Assembly: GCA_028692715.1 (NCBI GenBank)
Contig: JAQUWU010000001.1
Coordinates: 124,001 to 188,000, forward strand
Reading direction: 5' to 3'
Source: Paludibacter sp.
Lineage (GTDB): Bacteria; Bacteroidota; Bacteroidia; Bacteroidales; Paludibacteraceae
DNA length: 64,000 nucleotides
Shown here: piece by piece, positions 47,197 through 56,273 of the stretch
How the letters are laid out: every line of letters starts with the position of its first letter
How positions within the stretch are numbered: position 1 is the stretch's first letter
Program-made: the position numbers and the translations under genes
The notes under the pieces: generated by a model
Databases searched by the model: none
What the model saw: the letters and a program-made list of their open reading frames with translations, nothing else
What the model was told of the DNA's origin: nothing

Positions 47197-48081
47197 ATGA
47201 ATAATGATTTATTAACAACAATAAAAAAACTCTCTGAACCAGAGGGTTTCCAGGATGTTTGCCACGAAAACGGAAGCAATGACACCATGCCTTCCACCGA
47301 TGTATTACATAAAATTGTTCAATTGGCACGCTCCATTTTGTTCCCGGGTTATTTTGGCGATGCTGCGGTTAATTCACAATCCATGATGTATCATATTGGT
47401 GTAAATATTGACAAGCTGCATTTTTTATTAACCCAGCAAATTAAAGCAGGCATCTGTTTTAACTGTGATGTGGAAGCTCAAAATATGGAAGAGGCTGAGC
47501 GAAAATCAAGAATTATTGCCACAAAATTTGTTACACAAATGCCCGAAATAAGAGAGAAACTTCATACCGATGTTATTGCGGCTTTTAATGGTGACCCTGC
47601 TGCAAAAAGTTTTGGGGAAGTAATTTTTTGTTACCCCAGTATACGTGCCATAACCAATTACCGTATTGCTAATGCTTTATTGCATTTGAATGTTCCTTTA
47701 ATTCCCAGAATTATTACTGAAATGGCACATTCCGAAACCGGTATTGATATTCATCCAGGTGCAACTATTGGTTCTTATTTTACGATTGATCATGGCACAG
47801 GAGTAGTTATTGGTGAAACAGCAATAATTGGTAGTAATGTAAAAATGTATCAGGGTGTAACTTTGGGAGCAAAGAGTTTCCCATTGGACGAAAATGGAAA
47901 TCCGATAAAAGGAATTCAACGTCACCCCCAAATTGGTAACAATGTGATTATTTATTCCAATTCTACTATTTTAGGAACTATAAAAGTAGGTGATGGAGCA
48001 GTAATTGGTGGTAACTTATGGATTGATACGGATGTACCTGAAGGTGCAAAACTTGCTCAGAGAAAACTAAAAACTCCCTAA
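47197..48081 (+). CDS. cysE: Serine O-acetyltransferase
   Basis: 294 residues. The helical N-terminal SATase part (about 1-180) leads into a left-handed beta-helix with HSETGIDIHPGATIGSYFTIDHGTGVVIGETAIIGSNVKMYQGVTLGAKSF; His and Asp in IDHGTG are catalytic. It ends with IGNNVIIYSNSTILGTIKVGDGAVIGG. Makes O-acetylserine for cysteine synthesis. This longer form is the EpsC-like type common in Bacteroidota. No cysK is adjacent. Confidence 0.9.
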   Translation: MNNDLLTTIKKLSEPEGFQDVCHENGSNDTMPSTDVLHKIVQLARSILFPGYFGDAAVNSQSMMYHIGVNIDKLHFLLTQQIKAGICFNCDVEAQNMEEAERKSRIIATKFVTQMPEIREKLHTDVIAAFNGDPAAKSFGEVIFCYPSIRAITNYRIANALLHLNVPLIPRIITEMAHSETGIDIHPGATIGSYFTIDHGTGVVIGETAIIGSNVKMYQGVTLGAKSFPLDENGNPIKGIQRHPQIGNNVIIYSNSTILGTIKVGDGAVIGGNLWIDTDVPEGAKLAQRKLKTP

Positions 48082-48192
48082 ATCTTCTATTGGGGGATTT
48101 CAAAAAATAATATTTATTCTGGTTACAACACAATACAAACAAAGTCTTTAAGTCCCCTTCTGGGAATACAAAAAGCGATTAAAAATATTTTT

Positions 48193-49362
48193 ATGGAATT
48201 TGAAATGATTGCGAAAACCTTTAGGGGTTTAGAAGAAGTACTGGCCACCGAATTGGTAAATATCGGCGCTAACAATGTGCAACTTCAACGACGTGCAGTA
48301 AGTTTTACCGGTGATCAATCGCTAATGTACAAAGCGAATCTTTGCCTGCGAACAGCTTCAAGAGTGCTGAAACCTATTCTGACTTTCGACGCTTCAAATC
48401 CCGATGAGGTGTACGATGCGGTGAAGAAAATTACCTGGAGCGATTACATGACTGTAGAAAGTACTTTTGCGATCGATTCAACCATCTTCTCAGAAGAGTT
48501 TCGTCATTCAAAGTTTGTGGCTTATCGTGTAAAGGATGCAATAGCCGACTGGTTTACCGAAAAATTTGACAAGCGTCCATCTGTAAGATTAGACGGACCA
48601 CAGATAATGATTAATATTCATATAGCCGAACGAAAATGTACATTGTCGTTAGATAGTTCAGGTGAATCGTTGCACAAGCGTGGTTATCGTGTTGCACAAA
48701 CAGAAGCACCTATTAATGAAGCTCTGGCAGCCGGAATGTTATTGTTAGCAGACTGGAAGGGACAATCGAACTTTGTTGATCCAATGTGCGGTTCCGGAAC
48801 CTTATTGATTGAAGCAGCTTTAATCGCATTAAATATCCCACCCGGAATTTACCGTTCTTCATTTGCTTTTGAAAAATGGGCCGATTTCGACGAAGAACTT
48901 TTTGATAATTTATACAATGATGATTCGTACGAACGACCGTTCAATTTTAAAATTTATGGTTCGGACAATTCGCCAAGAGCTATCAAAATTGCTGAACAAA
49001 ACATAAAAAGTACTGGGCTAAGTAAATATATTGAATTGCAGGTGATGCCAGTTCAAAAACTGGAAGCCCCATCAGAAAACTGTATGGTCGTGACCAATCC
49101 TCCCTACGGTGAGCGTATTACTTCCGACGATATTTACGGACTTTATGCAGCTTTAGGTACTACGGTTAAACATAAATTTACCGGAAGCACAGTTTGGGTA
49201 ATTAGTTCACACGAAGAATGTCTTGATAAAATTGGTCTAAAACCTTCAGAACGAATCAGATTATTAAACGGAGCGTTGGACTGCTGGTATTGCCGTTATG
49301 ATATATTTGCAGGGAAACGAAATGATTTTGTGGCAAGAAAATTCGACAATCCTCAAAATTAA
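48193..49362 (+). CDS. THUMP-domain class I rRNA/tRNA methyltransferase (RlmL N-terminal-like)
   Basis: 389 residues. N-terminal ferredoxin-like and THUMP domains (about 1-155; FRGLEEVLATEL, SVRLDGPQIMINIHI). The methyltransferase domain (UPF0020) has FVDPMCGSGTLLIEAAL at about 196-212, KIYGSDNSPRAIKIAEQN, and catalytic VVTNPPYGERI at about 300-310. Matches the half of E. coli RlmL that makes m2G2445 of 23S rRNA. The NPPY motif shows N-methylation of guanine or adenine. Confidence 0.9.
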   Translation: MEFEMIAKTFRGLEEVLATELVNIGANNVQLQRRAVSFTGDQSLMYKANLCLRTASRVLKPILTFDASNPDEVYDAVKKITWSDYMTVESTFAIDSTIFSEEFRHSKFVAYRVKDAIADWFTEKFDKRPSVRLDGPQIMINIHIAERKCTLSLDSSGESLHKRGYRVAQTEAPINEALAAGMLLLADWKGQSNFVDPMCGSGTLLIEAALIALNIPPGIYRSSFAFEKWADFDEELFDNLYNDDSYERPFNFKIYGSDNSPRAIKIAEQNIKSTGLSKYIELQVMPVQKLEAPSENCMVVTNPPYGERITSDDIYGLYAALGTTVKHKFTGSTVWVISSHEECLDKIGLKPSERIRLLNGALDCWYCRYDIFAGKRNDFVARKFDNPQN

Positions 49363-49427
49363 AAACCTGATTACAAACAGGTTGCAAATCACTAAATGTA
49401 AAATATAAATTTATATTTTCTAATCGT

Positions 49428-49457
49428 TTGTAAGTTCAAAAAAATAGCTTACTTTTG
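49428..49457 (+). promoter_or_regulatory. Bacteroidota-type promoter for tRNA-Leu
   Basis: TTG at 49428-49430, exactly 19 bases, then TACTTTTG at 49450-49457. The mature tRNA begins 11 bases downstream at 49468, so transcription likely starts almost at the tRNA. Confidence 0.85.
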
Positions 49458-49467
49458 CACCGCAATT

Positions 49468-49551
49468 GCCCAGATGGCGGAATTGGTAGACGCGCTGGTC
49501 TCAAACACCAGTGGATTCATTTCCATGCCGGTTCGATCCCGGCTCTGGGTA
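49468..49551 (+). tRNA. tRNA-Leu (anticodon CAA)
   Basis: 84 nucleotides folding as a class II tRNA. Acceptor stem GCCCAGA pairs with TCTGGGT at 49544-49550, discriminator A49551. Anticodon stem CTGGT/ACCAG frames loop CTCAAAC, giving CAA, which reads UUG. A long variable arm (about TGGATTCATTTCCATG) and T-arm CCGG-TTCGATC-CCGG follow, typical of leucine tRNA. The CCA end is not encoded. Confidence 0.95.
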
Positions 49552-49554
49552 CAG

Positions 49555-49588
49555 AAAACCCTGATAATCTTACGATTATCAGGGTTTT
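49555..49588 (+). terminator. Rho-independent terminator of tRNA-Leu
   Basis: A perfect 15-bp stem, 49555-49569 with 49574-49588, loop TTAC, followed by a T-rich stretch. It starts three bases after the tRNA. Confidence 0.9.
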
Positions 49589-49956
49589 ATTGTTTTAGAT
49601 CGTGTAAATTACAGGAATCTGTCCGACATTTGCTCGGAAGTTTCCTCGGAAATATCCAATTCACCTTCCTTTTTGCAACAATATCTGCTTTGATTCTCAG
49701 TATGATTTTCAGCTGATGTAAGTAGATATTCTGACAGATAAAAAAGACTTGTACTGTTTGCGATTTTGTACTTATAGTTGAATACTCACGGATAAATTAT
49801 CCAGCTTTTATAGTGCTAACATTTGCAAGCATTGCTTTTCTTTTTAGTCACTTGGGCGTTCACAAGACTTTAATCTGCTCTTAATTGGGGGCGTAGAAAA
49901 GGAACTTAAACATAAGAATATTTAGAATTTCTGTCACAACAAGGCTTAAATATATT
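49589..49956. other. Intergenic region, nothing recognised
   Basis: 368 bases between the tRNA terminator and the decayed ImmA gene. I see no gene, repeat or promoter of note. I looked for a copy of the tRNA-Leu 3' end that would mark an old integration site and found none. Confidence 0.5.
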
Positions 49957-50424
49957 TTAATTATCGCCAGAAAGATTTACAGGAACTATAAACTCACGAC
50001 CAACAGTATAAGGGATCAACTCTAAATACTATAATCGGCCAATAATCATTGCCGGATGTGTATCAAATTCCTCTGCATAGTTCGATATATCGTTGGCGTT
50101 GATAGATGACGGATGTTCGCATAGAAACTTTTGTTTTTGTTCTTTTGAGAAAGTATATTTTACGGCAAAATCATAGGCTCCCTGTTCTTTTAAAGCATCA
50201 GCAGCTCCGAAATCCATATTCTCGAGCGATATGTATTTTTTACCGTGCAAAATTATATGACCTAGTTCATGGAAAAAAGCAAACCAAAATCTGTCGTTTT
50301 GACCATATCGCGCAGTAAGCTGAATTAGTGGGGTATCATTAATCCAACGGGTTGAACCTCTTAATGGCACTTCTCGTAATTTTGATGTGAACAATAAAAT
50401 AACTCCCGCCTCAAAACATATCAT
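49957..50424 (-). pseudogene. Decayed ImmA/IrrE-type metallopeptidase (C-terminal part of an XRE-ImmA antitoxin-like protein)
   Basis: Open frame 50029-50424 encodes 131 residues with GSTRWINDTPLIQLTARYGQNDRFWFAFFHELGHIILHGKKYISLEN; HELGH (52-56) is the zinc site of the ImmA/IrrE (M78) family. The N-terminal HTH/antitoxin part is missing: the frame is closed by a stop just upstream of the first Met. Beyond the stop at 50029-50031 the same frame continues YLELIPYTVGREFIVPV to 49957, and family members read GRLQHLxLIPY here, so a Gln codon seems to have become TAG. Both ends are damaged, so I call it a pseudogene. Confidence 0.7.
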
Positions 50425-50639
50425 TTTCGCTTTTTACAAATTAAAGGAATAAATCTGACAAAAAATGGCTGATTCTGCAGCAATTTTCGGCAATGATAAA
50501 AAACAAATAGCAACACACTGATTTTTGTTCTATCCCCCTCTATTTCACTACAGAAAATAGTTGTCGATTTAGATACCCCACAAATTAAAACGCCAATGCT
50601 ATTATTATCTAAATATATATTATTTTGTTCAGTTTTCAT

Positions 50640-51492
50640 TATAAAAGAATATTTTCAGCATAGCAAAAACAATTGAATTCCCCCACTTATTAAGTCTGAG
50701 AGATACACAGAATACAGAGCGCACAACATATAACATAATTATTATAATACACAAGTACTATTACCTATATTAAGTATGTTTAACTTATATGATGTTTTAC
50801 GAGGAAAAACATATTGTATCTTTGTGTCGTAATTAATTCAAAAAAAAGTAAAAGTTTATGTGACATAAGTATCAATTTATCCTTAATATTGGTTTCATTT
50901 TTTTAGATTATAAAAAAAATAACTAATAAAACCACCATTTATTTTGAGAATTTATATCCACATATGCTTTCATGTATTCAAGCTCCTTTGATCAATTAAC
51001 CCATTTTGAATAAAATAAAATCGGAAAGATCAAAACCTTACAGAATTTCATTGATTGTTTTATGAACCTGTAATTTTAAACAATAAAGCTTCATTTTTCT
51101 TCAGGCAGGAAACAATTATTTGAACTTAAGAATTATTAGGAAAAATATTTTGTGATAAAGAATTAAAATTCTAAAGGCCAACAGAAAGATTGATAGTTCA
51201 TGCTTTCGGCTCTGATTAGCGAGCTAAATTCAACAAAAATCTCACACTTTAATTTTTCAAATTGTATAATAATTTATGGTGTATCTAGCAATAAATTGTT
51301 ATCATTGGTTTTTTACGCCTTATGTAAAACAAAAAATAGAGACTTAAAATATAAGCAAAAAGAAACGTAATTTTAACAAATTCTATTTATTAGACTAATA
51401 GGCAATCAAAATCCTGTTTGTCATAAAATTAGCTATTTGCAAATATGGGTTTCGAAAGTGAGAGTAATATTTTTCAATAGATACAACTACCA
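50640..51492. other. Long AT-rich non-coding region before the histidine kinase
   Basis: About 850 bases with stops in all frames. A TATCTTTG element lies at 50817-50824, with TTT rather than TTG 19 bases upstream. If that is the kinase promoter, the transcript has a leader of roughly 660 bases. No inverted repeats stood out. Confidence 0.45.
50817..50824 (+). promoter_or_regulatory. -7-like element TATCTTTG
   Basis: Fits TANNTTTG. Upstream, TTT replaces TTG at the 19-base spacing. The nearest downstream plus-strand gene is the kinase at 51493. Confidence 0.4.
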
Positions 51493-54221
51493 TTGCATAT
51501 AAACAAAAAAGTAGATGTCGTGAAAAAAGCAACCAACATAGTAGAACTTGAAACTCCTGCGAATAACGCAGGTGAAGCTTTGTTGAGGAAATCATCTAAA
51601 TCTCAGGCTGAGAAAATTGATATCTTAAAACTTAATTCTGAAATGGAGGATCAATTGGCTCAATTGGAAATACAAAACAAAGAACTATTATTGCTAAAAT
51701 CCATTGCAGAAGAAACTGCTAACAAATACATTCAACAATACGAGTTTGCACCATTAGGCTATTTTACACTTTCACGACAAGGTGTGATAAAAGATTTAAA
51801 CCTCGCTGGAGCAAAAATCTTTGCTAAAGATCAGTCTGAAATGCTCAACAAGCAGTTTATTGATTTTATATCAGACGATAAAAAAAAACCTTCAGCAATT
51901 TCATCCAAAACGTTTTTGATTTACGCAGCAAACAAGAATGCAAAATCAACTTGCCAGCCAACAAGGAATCGTTTACATGTATAACCCTCACAGGAATTAT
52001 CGACGAAAGTGGTGAGCAATGCTTAATGGCAGCTGTTGATTGTACAGAGCATAAAAAGCTAGTAGATTTTAACGAAGCACTCCTTTCTTCAATTCCTCAC
52101 CCCGCTATGTATATCAGCATAAAAGACAGAACAATTATTGCTGCCAATCAAAAGGCCACAGACATTGGGGCAAGCATAGGTGGATATTGCTGGCGAGATA
52201 TTGGAAAAAGCGCATACTTATCGCGAAAAGATCTTAAGATTGCTTCGAAATATCCCGATATTGTACCTTCAAAGTACAACATTAAATGTGAATTTTGCTT
52301 AGCTGACGAATGTTTTAGCGGATTTCAATTGCAATACAACTGCGAACACGACCTGTTCGGTAAGACATGGGAAGTCTTTTGGATAAAAGTAAGCAACGAT
52401 ATTTTCCTTCATTATTTCAAAGATATTACCGAGCGCAAACAAATTGAGAAAGCTACAGAAGAAAGTGAAATATATTTAAAGCAAACTCAGAGGATTGCCA
52501 AACTGGGAACATTTACTTTGGATTTAATTGAAAGGAAATGGGTAAGTTCCAAGTTGCTAGACAACATTTTAGGAATTGACAGCAAATTCAAAAAAAACTA
52601 TAGTAATTTTAGAAAAATTATTCACCCGGATTGGGAGTTCGTTATCACAGATTATATCACACTTAAAATAATGGGGTTCAAGTCCAAATTAACTAGAGAG
52701 TTTAAAATAATAAGACAAAATGACAAATCGGAACGTTGGGTTCATGCCATGGCCGATGTAGAATATAATAATGACGGTGAAATAACAAAGATAATTGGTA
52801 CCATTCGTGACATCACAAAACACAAAGAAGCGCAAGAGGCATTAAAAAGAAGCGAAGAAAAATATCGGACAGTAGCAGAATATACAAACGACTGGGAGTT
52901 TTGGATCGACCCAAATAATCATTTTGCTTATTGCTCTCCATCTTGCGAAAAAATAACGGGATACAAAGCATCAGATTTTATACAAAACCCTCAACTATTC
53001 ACTAATATAGTGTTACCTGAGGATAAACACATTCTTCAACATTTACAAAGAATTGCAAAAACTAAGGATCCGCTGAATCATGAAATTCAGTTCCGAATAG
53101 TCAGAGCAGATGGAAAAATTTCTTGGATTAGTCATGTTTACCGATTTATATTCGATGATAGTAACCATTATTTAGGAATAAGGGGAAGCAATAGAGATAT
53201 TACCATAAAAAAGCATACTGAACAGCTACTCAGGAAAAGTGAACATCAATACAAACTACTATCTGAAAATATTAACGACGGTGTATTCATTTGTAAAAAT
53301 GGAAGCTTCGAGTATATCAACAGAGGAATGTGTCGTATTCTGGGATATGAATACTACGAACTAGAAGGAATCAAACTTGCCTCGCTTTTATATAAAAACC
53401 CTCCCCAAAAACTGAAGGAGTTTATAGACTCAAAATTCACTACAAATCAGATTTTAAACATCGAATTTGAATGTATAAAGAAAGACAGGTCAGTTATTCT
53501 TATCGAAATGTTTTTAAATTATGTAGCCGATGAAAGCAGTATTTATGGAGTCATGCGCAATATTACAGAAAAAAGAGAAATTCAGAAAAAAAACATATTA
53601 AAGGCTATTATCCATACTGAAGAAAAAGAAAAAGCAGTTTTTTCAAAAGAATTACACGATGGTTTAGGTCCTTTATTGTCGACTATCAAACTATACTTAC
53701 AATGGACAAAACGGATAGAAGACATAAAAAAAAGAGATGAAGTTATCGACAAGTCTGAAGAAATACTTGAAGAAGCGATTGTAAGCGTAAAAGAAATATC
53801 TAACAGGCTGAGTCCTCATCTTCTCATAAATTATGGATTAAAGTCTGCTATACAAAACTTTGTAAACAAACTCGACTCTACCGGCTCCATTAGCATCGAC
53901 TTTCAGAGCAATATGAATGAAAGAATCAAAACGGACATAGAAGTAGCCTTATATCGGGCTGTAATTGAGTGTATAAATAATACAATAAAATATGCCAAAG
54001 CAAATAATATAACTATTATTCTGAATAAAATAAATAACCATATACAATTACAATACATAGATGATGGTATCGGTTTTAATATTAAAAACGCTCTTTCTGT
54101 TAAAAAAGGACTAGGATTATACAATCTTCAAAACCGTATAAAAACCATAGGGGGCAAAATAGAACTAATAAGTGAACCTGGACATGGAGTTGATTATCGT
54201 ATTGTTGTTAACTTGGAGTAA
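51493..54221 (+). CDS. Multi-PAS hybrid-type sensor histidine kinase (HisKA_3), frameshifted at a nine-A run
   Basis: Two frames form one kinase of about 900 residues. The first (51493-51984) begins with a coiled coil and PAS 1 (YEFAPLGYFTLSRQG). At A9 near 51880-51888 the protein-like reading moves to the next frame: FSNFIQNVFDLRSKQECKI leads straight into INLPANKESFTCITL of the second frame, which runs to 54221. That part has a Cys-rich PAS (KCEFCLADECF), three further PAS domains, HisKA_3 KELHDGLGPLLSTIKLYL (phospho-His codon 53655-53657) and a HATPase_c with DDGIGF and GLGLYNLQNRI. No membrane helix, so cytoplasmic. The start is TTG 51493 or GTG 51520. It overlaps nothing and lies 25 bases before RR-A, its likely partner. 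Confidence 0.8.
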
Positions 54222-54246
54222 TTTTTCATTTTTAAATAACTACAAA

Positions 54247-54909
54247 ATGGAACAGACAACTATTAACAAACCGACTTTAATTATCGTAGATGATCACAAG
54301 ATTTTTCTACAAGGCTTAGATGCAATCATTAACAATGAAGGGATTGCTACAGTAATAGGTCAGGCCACCAACGGTTTAGACTTTATCAAACTATTGAAAA
54401 ACCAGAAACCCGATTTGGTTTTAATGGATATTGAAATGCCACTAATGAATGGCATGGAAGCAACCCGCAAAGCGTTGGAAATGGTACCCGACATAAAAAT
54501 TATAGCCTTAACCATGTATGAGGATGAAGACTATTATTATAAAATGATTGATTTGGGTGTTAAAGGATTCATTCTAAAATCTACTGGCATACACGAACTT
54601 AAGAAAGCCATTCATGATGTCATGTTAGGCGAAAGTTTTTTTTCCAACGAGCTCCTTCGGAAAATCATTCGAAATTTAAGTCGTAAAAATTCAGAAAAGA
54701 CACTTGATCAAGTAGTACTAACAAAAAGAGAAATTGAGGTATTGAAACAGATCTTTTTGGGCTTAACCACTCAAGAAATTGCAGACAAACTCAACATCAG
54801 CCCCAAAACAGTAAAAAGTCACAGATCGAATTTACTGGAAAAGACCACCTGCAAAAATGCCCCAAGTTTGATTCTTTATGCCCTAAAAAATAAAATTTTA
54901 GACATGTAA
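54247..54909 (+). CDS. NarL/LuxR-type response regulator, copy A (RR-A)
   Basis: 220 residues from the ATG at 54247; the longer frame to 54172 runs into the kinase gene and is unlikely. Receiver domain 1-125 with DD at 15-16, phospho-acceptor Asp61 in LVLMDIEMP, Thr/Lys near 88 and 110. LuxR HTH at about 157-220: LTKREIEVLKQIFLGLTTQEIADKL, ISPKTVKSHRSNLL. A DNA-binding activator paired with the HisKA_3 kinase. Highly similar to the protein at 59077 over its full length. Confidence 0.92.
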   Translation: MEQTTINKPTLIIVDDHKIFLQGLDAIINNEGIATVIGQATNGLDFIKLLKNQKPDLVLMDIEMPLMNGMEATRKALEMVPDIKIIALTMYEDEDYYYKMIDLGVKGFILKSTGIHELKKAIHDVMLGESFFSNELLRKIIRNLSRKNSEKTLDQVVLTKREIEVLKQIFLGLTTQEIADKLNISPKTVKSHRSNLLEKTTCKNAPSLILYALKNKILDM

Positions 54910-54940
54910 TGGATCAATTTCCAAACTAAAAATGTTCGCG

Positions 54941-55237
54941 GGTATAGGCGTTTAGAGCGCACTCATAAATGCTTATTATTGTTGACTTTTAAGCAATTGT
55001 CAGCCAATTCTGATAGGATAAAACAAGAGTGTCACAATATTCGCCACGAAGTGCAATTTATCCTAGCCTAATGGCAATGCCTTAGGCTTGAAATAATTAA
55101 AATAGAAATGCGCCATGAAAGGGCAATATTGTTATATTGCCCTTTCATGGCGCATGTTCTGTATAATCTATCCCAAGACTAAAATTGGCTTACAGCCAAA
55201 AAATAGTAAATTATAGTGCACTTTAAACGCCTATACC
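54941..55237. mobile_element. MITE-like element with 23-bp terminal inverted repeats
   Basis: Left end 54941-54963 (starts GGTATAGGCG) and right end 55215-55237 (ends CGCCTATACC) are inverted copies with two mismatches in 23; weaker similarity goes on for some 40 bases inside. The word AAAATGT follows the right end directly (55238-55244) and lies five bases outside the left end (54929-54935), a possible but imperfect target duplication. No coding capacity. It holds two internal hairpins (55065-55088, 55108-55155). Could instead be a structured regulatory RNA. Confidence 0.6.
55108..55155. repeat. Perfect 22-bp inverted repeat
   Basis: Arms 55108-55129 and 55134-55155 are exact complements around loop TGTT; the arms begin ATGCGCCATG. 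It would form a very stable hairpin in RNA or a cruciform in DNA. It has no T-run, so it is not a typical terminator. Confidence 0.85.
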
Positions 55238-55356
55238 AAAATGTGTATTTAAACCCTAATATTTCTATTTTTCACAACTGCAGCCATCTCCACTGACACT
55301 CAGTACATTATCACTTCACTATAGCTTAAGTTGTATATATATCTACACAATTACCC

Positions 55357-55461
55357 CTAGTAGATTTACTTCTTATAATCCCAAATATACTCCTTCTTAC
55401 CCTTGCAAACAAAAAAATCATACCTTACTTTTACATCAGTCGAAATGAAAGTTTCAGATTG
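55357..55461 (+). promoter_or_regulatory. Duplicated curli promoter block, copy A
   Basis: Aligns without gaps to 60064-60168. The fixed landmarks have identical spacing in both: AGTA-N4-TACT (55359-55370), ATATACTCCTTC (from 55385), TTG (55403-55405), 20 bases, TACTTTTA (55426-55433), TTTCAG (55452-55457). TTG-N20-TACTTTTA is a slightly off-consensus Bacteroidota promoter, as expected of an activated one. The AGTA...TACT half-sites lie about 60 bases upstream of the -7 element, the usual place for a NarL-type activator. Serves the gene at 55634 and probably the curlin genes behind it. Confidence 0.65.
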
Positions 55462-55633
55462 CATAAAGTTTCAGACTGATATGAGAAGTAATAATGTCCA
55501 ATTTTATTTTTCAATCCTTTTCATTTCCTACTTATGTTCTAAACAATAGCTTTCTATCAAATAATTCGGGATTACAAAAAACTCAGATTTGGTATTATGC
55601 AGAATTTAAACTTGCTTAATATTCTGTGAAGAC

Positions 55634-56056
55634 ATGAATAAAACAAAGAAAAATTTGGACAAAAAGCCTAAAATAATCCTTGTCGATGATCACTTAATTT
55701 TTCGACAAGGATTAAAATCCTTGATTATTTACGAAAATATTGGGACAGTGGTGGGCGAAGCCTCAGATGGCAATGAATTCTTAGAACTATTACCAAAATT
55801 AAATCCCGACTTGGTTATCATGGATATTGACATGCCTAATATGAATGGAGTAGAGGCTACAAAAAGAGCTTTGGAGAAAAATCCTGATCTAAAAATTATT
55901 GTACTTTCAATATCTGGTGGTGAAGAGTATTATATTCAAATGATTGAGCTCGGTATAAAAGGATATATTATAAAATCGAGCGGTATAATCGAAGTTGAAC
56001 ATGCCATAAATGCTGTAATGGAAGGTAAAACTTATTTTTCTGAAAATATTCATTGA
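55634..56056 (+). CDS. Receiver-only response regulator
   Basis: 140 residues covering one receiver domain: acidic pair Asp18-Asp19, phospho-acceptor Asp64 in LVIMDIDMPNMNG, switch Ser near 91, Lys near 115. The frame stops at SENIH, right where NarL-type relatives continue to the linker and HTH. No intact HTH is present in the 217 bases downstream. It is either a truncated NarL-type regulator or a stand-alone phosphate sink that tunes the kinase. It is more diverged than RR-A and RR-B are from each other, and it sits between the copy A promoter and the curlin genes. Confidence 0.8.
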   Translation: MNKTKKNLDKKPKIILVDDHLIFRQGLKSLIIYENIGTVVGEASDGNEFLELLPKLNPDLVIMDIDMPNMNGVEATKRALEKNPDLKIIVLSISGGEEYYIQMIELGIKGYIIKSSGIIEVEHAINAVMEGKTYFSENIH

Positions 56057-56273
56057 ACTCCAAATGTAAAGAAATAAGCAGAAGTGGATAATAGGTAAGC
56101 ACAATGGTATACCGGATAACAAAGCAACGAATATAATACTTTGGTTCTAAAACATAATTGTCGAAGATAAAATAGAGAGGAATGCACTTTTAAAACTTTT
56201 TCACAAGTAAAGCACAAGCTTATTATCTGTATTTAAAATAGGCTATTTTTATTTATTTCTAACTCTAGTAATT

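Larger units (their letters stand above)
54910..55633. other. Regulatory and repeat-rich intergenic region
   Basis: Contains a 297-bp element with terminal inverted repeats (54941-55237), internal hairpins, and the conserved promoter block shared with 60064-60164. No protein gene. Listed in parts below. Confidence 0.6.

Noticed and set aside
49474..49716. 80-codon plus-strand frame
   Set aside because: It begins inside tRNA-Leu and runs through its terminator; a chance frame.
50421..50639. 72-codon minus-strand frame upstream of the ImmA remnant
   Set aside because: No recognisable domain and odd composition. It does not continue the missing N-terminal half of the ImmA protein, so I treat it as chance.
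51200..51220. Short CGGCTCTG match to the 3' end of tRNA-Leu as a possible attachment site
   Set aside because: Only eight bases match and the flanks differ; too short to support an att site. No integrase gene is present.
55108..55155. 22-bp perfect palindrome considered as the terminator of RR-A
   Set aside because: It lies about 200 bases from the RR-A stop, has no T-run, and is nested inside an element with its own terminal inverted repeats.
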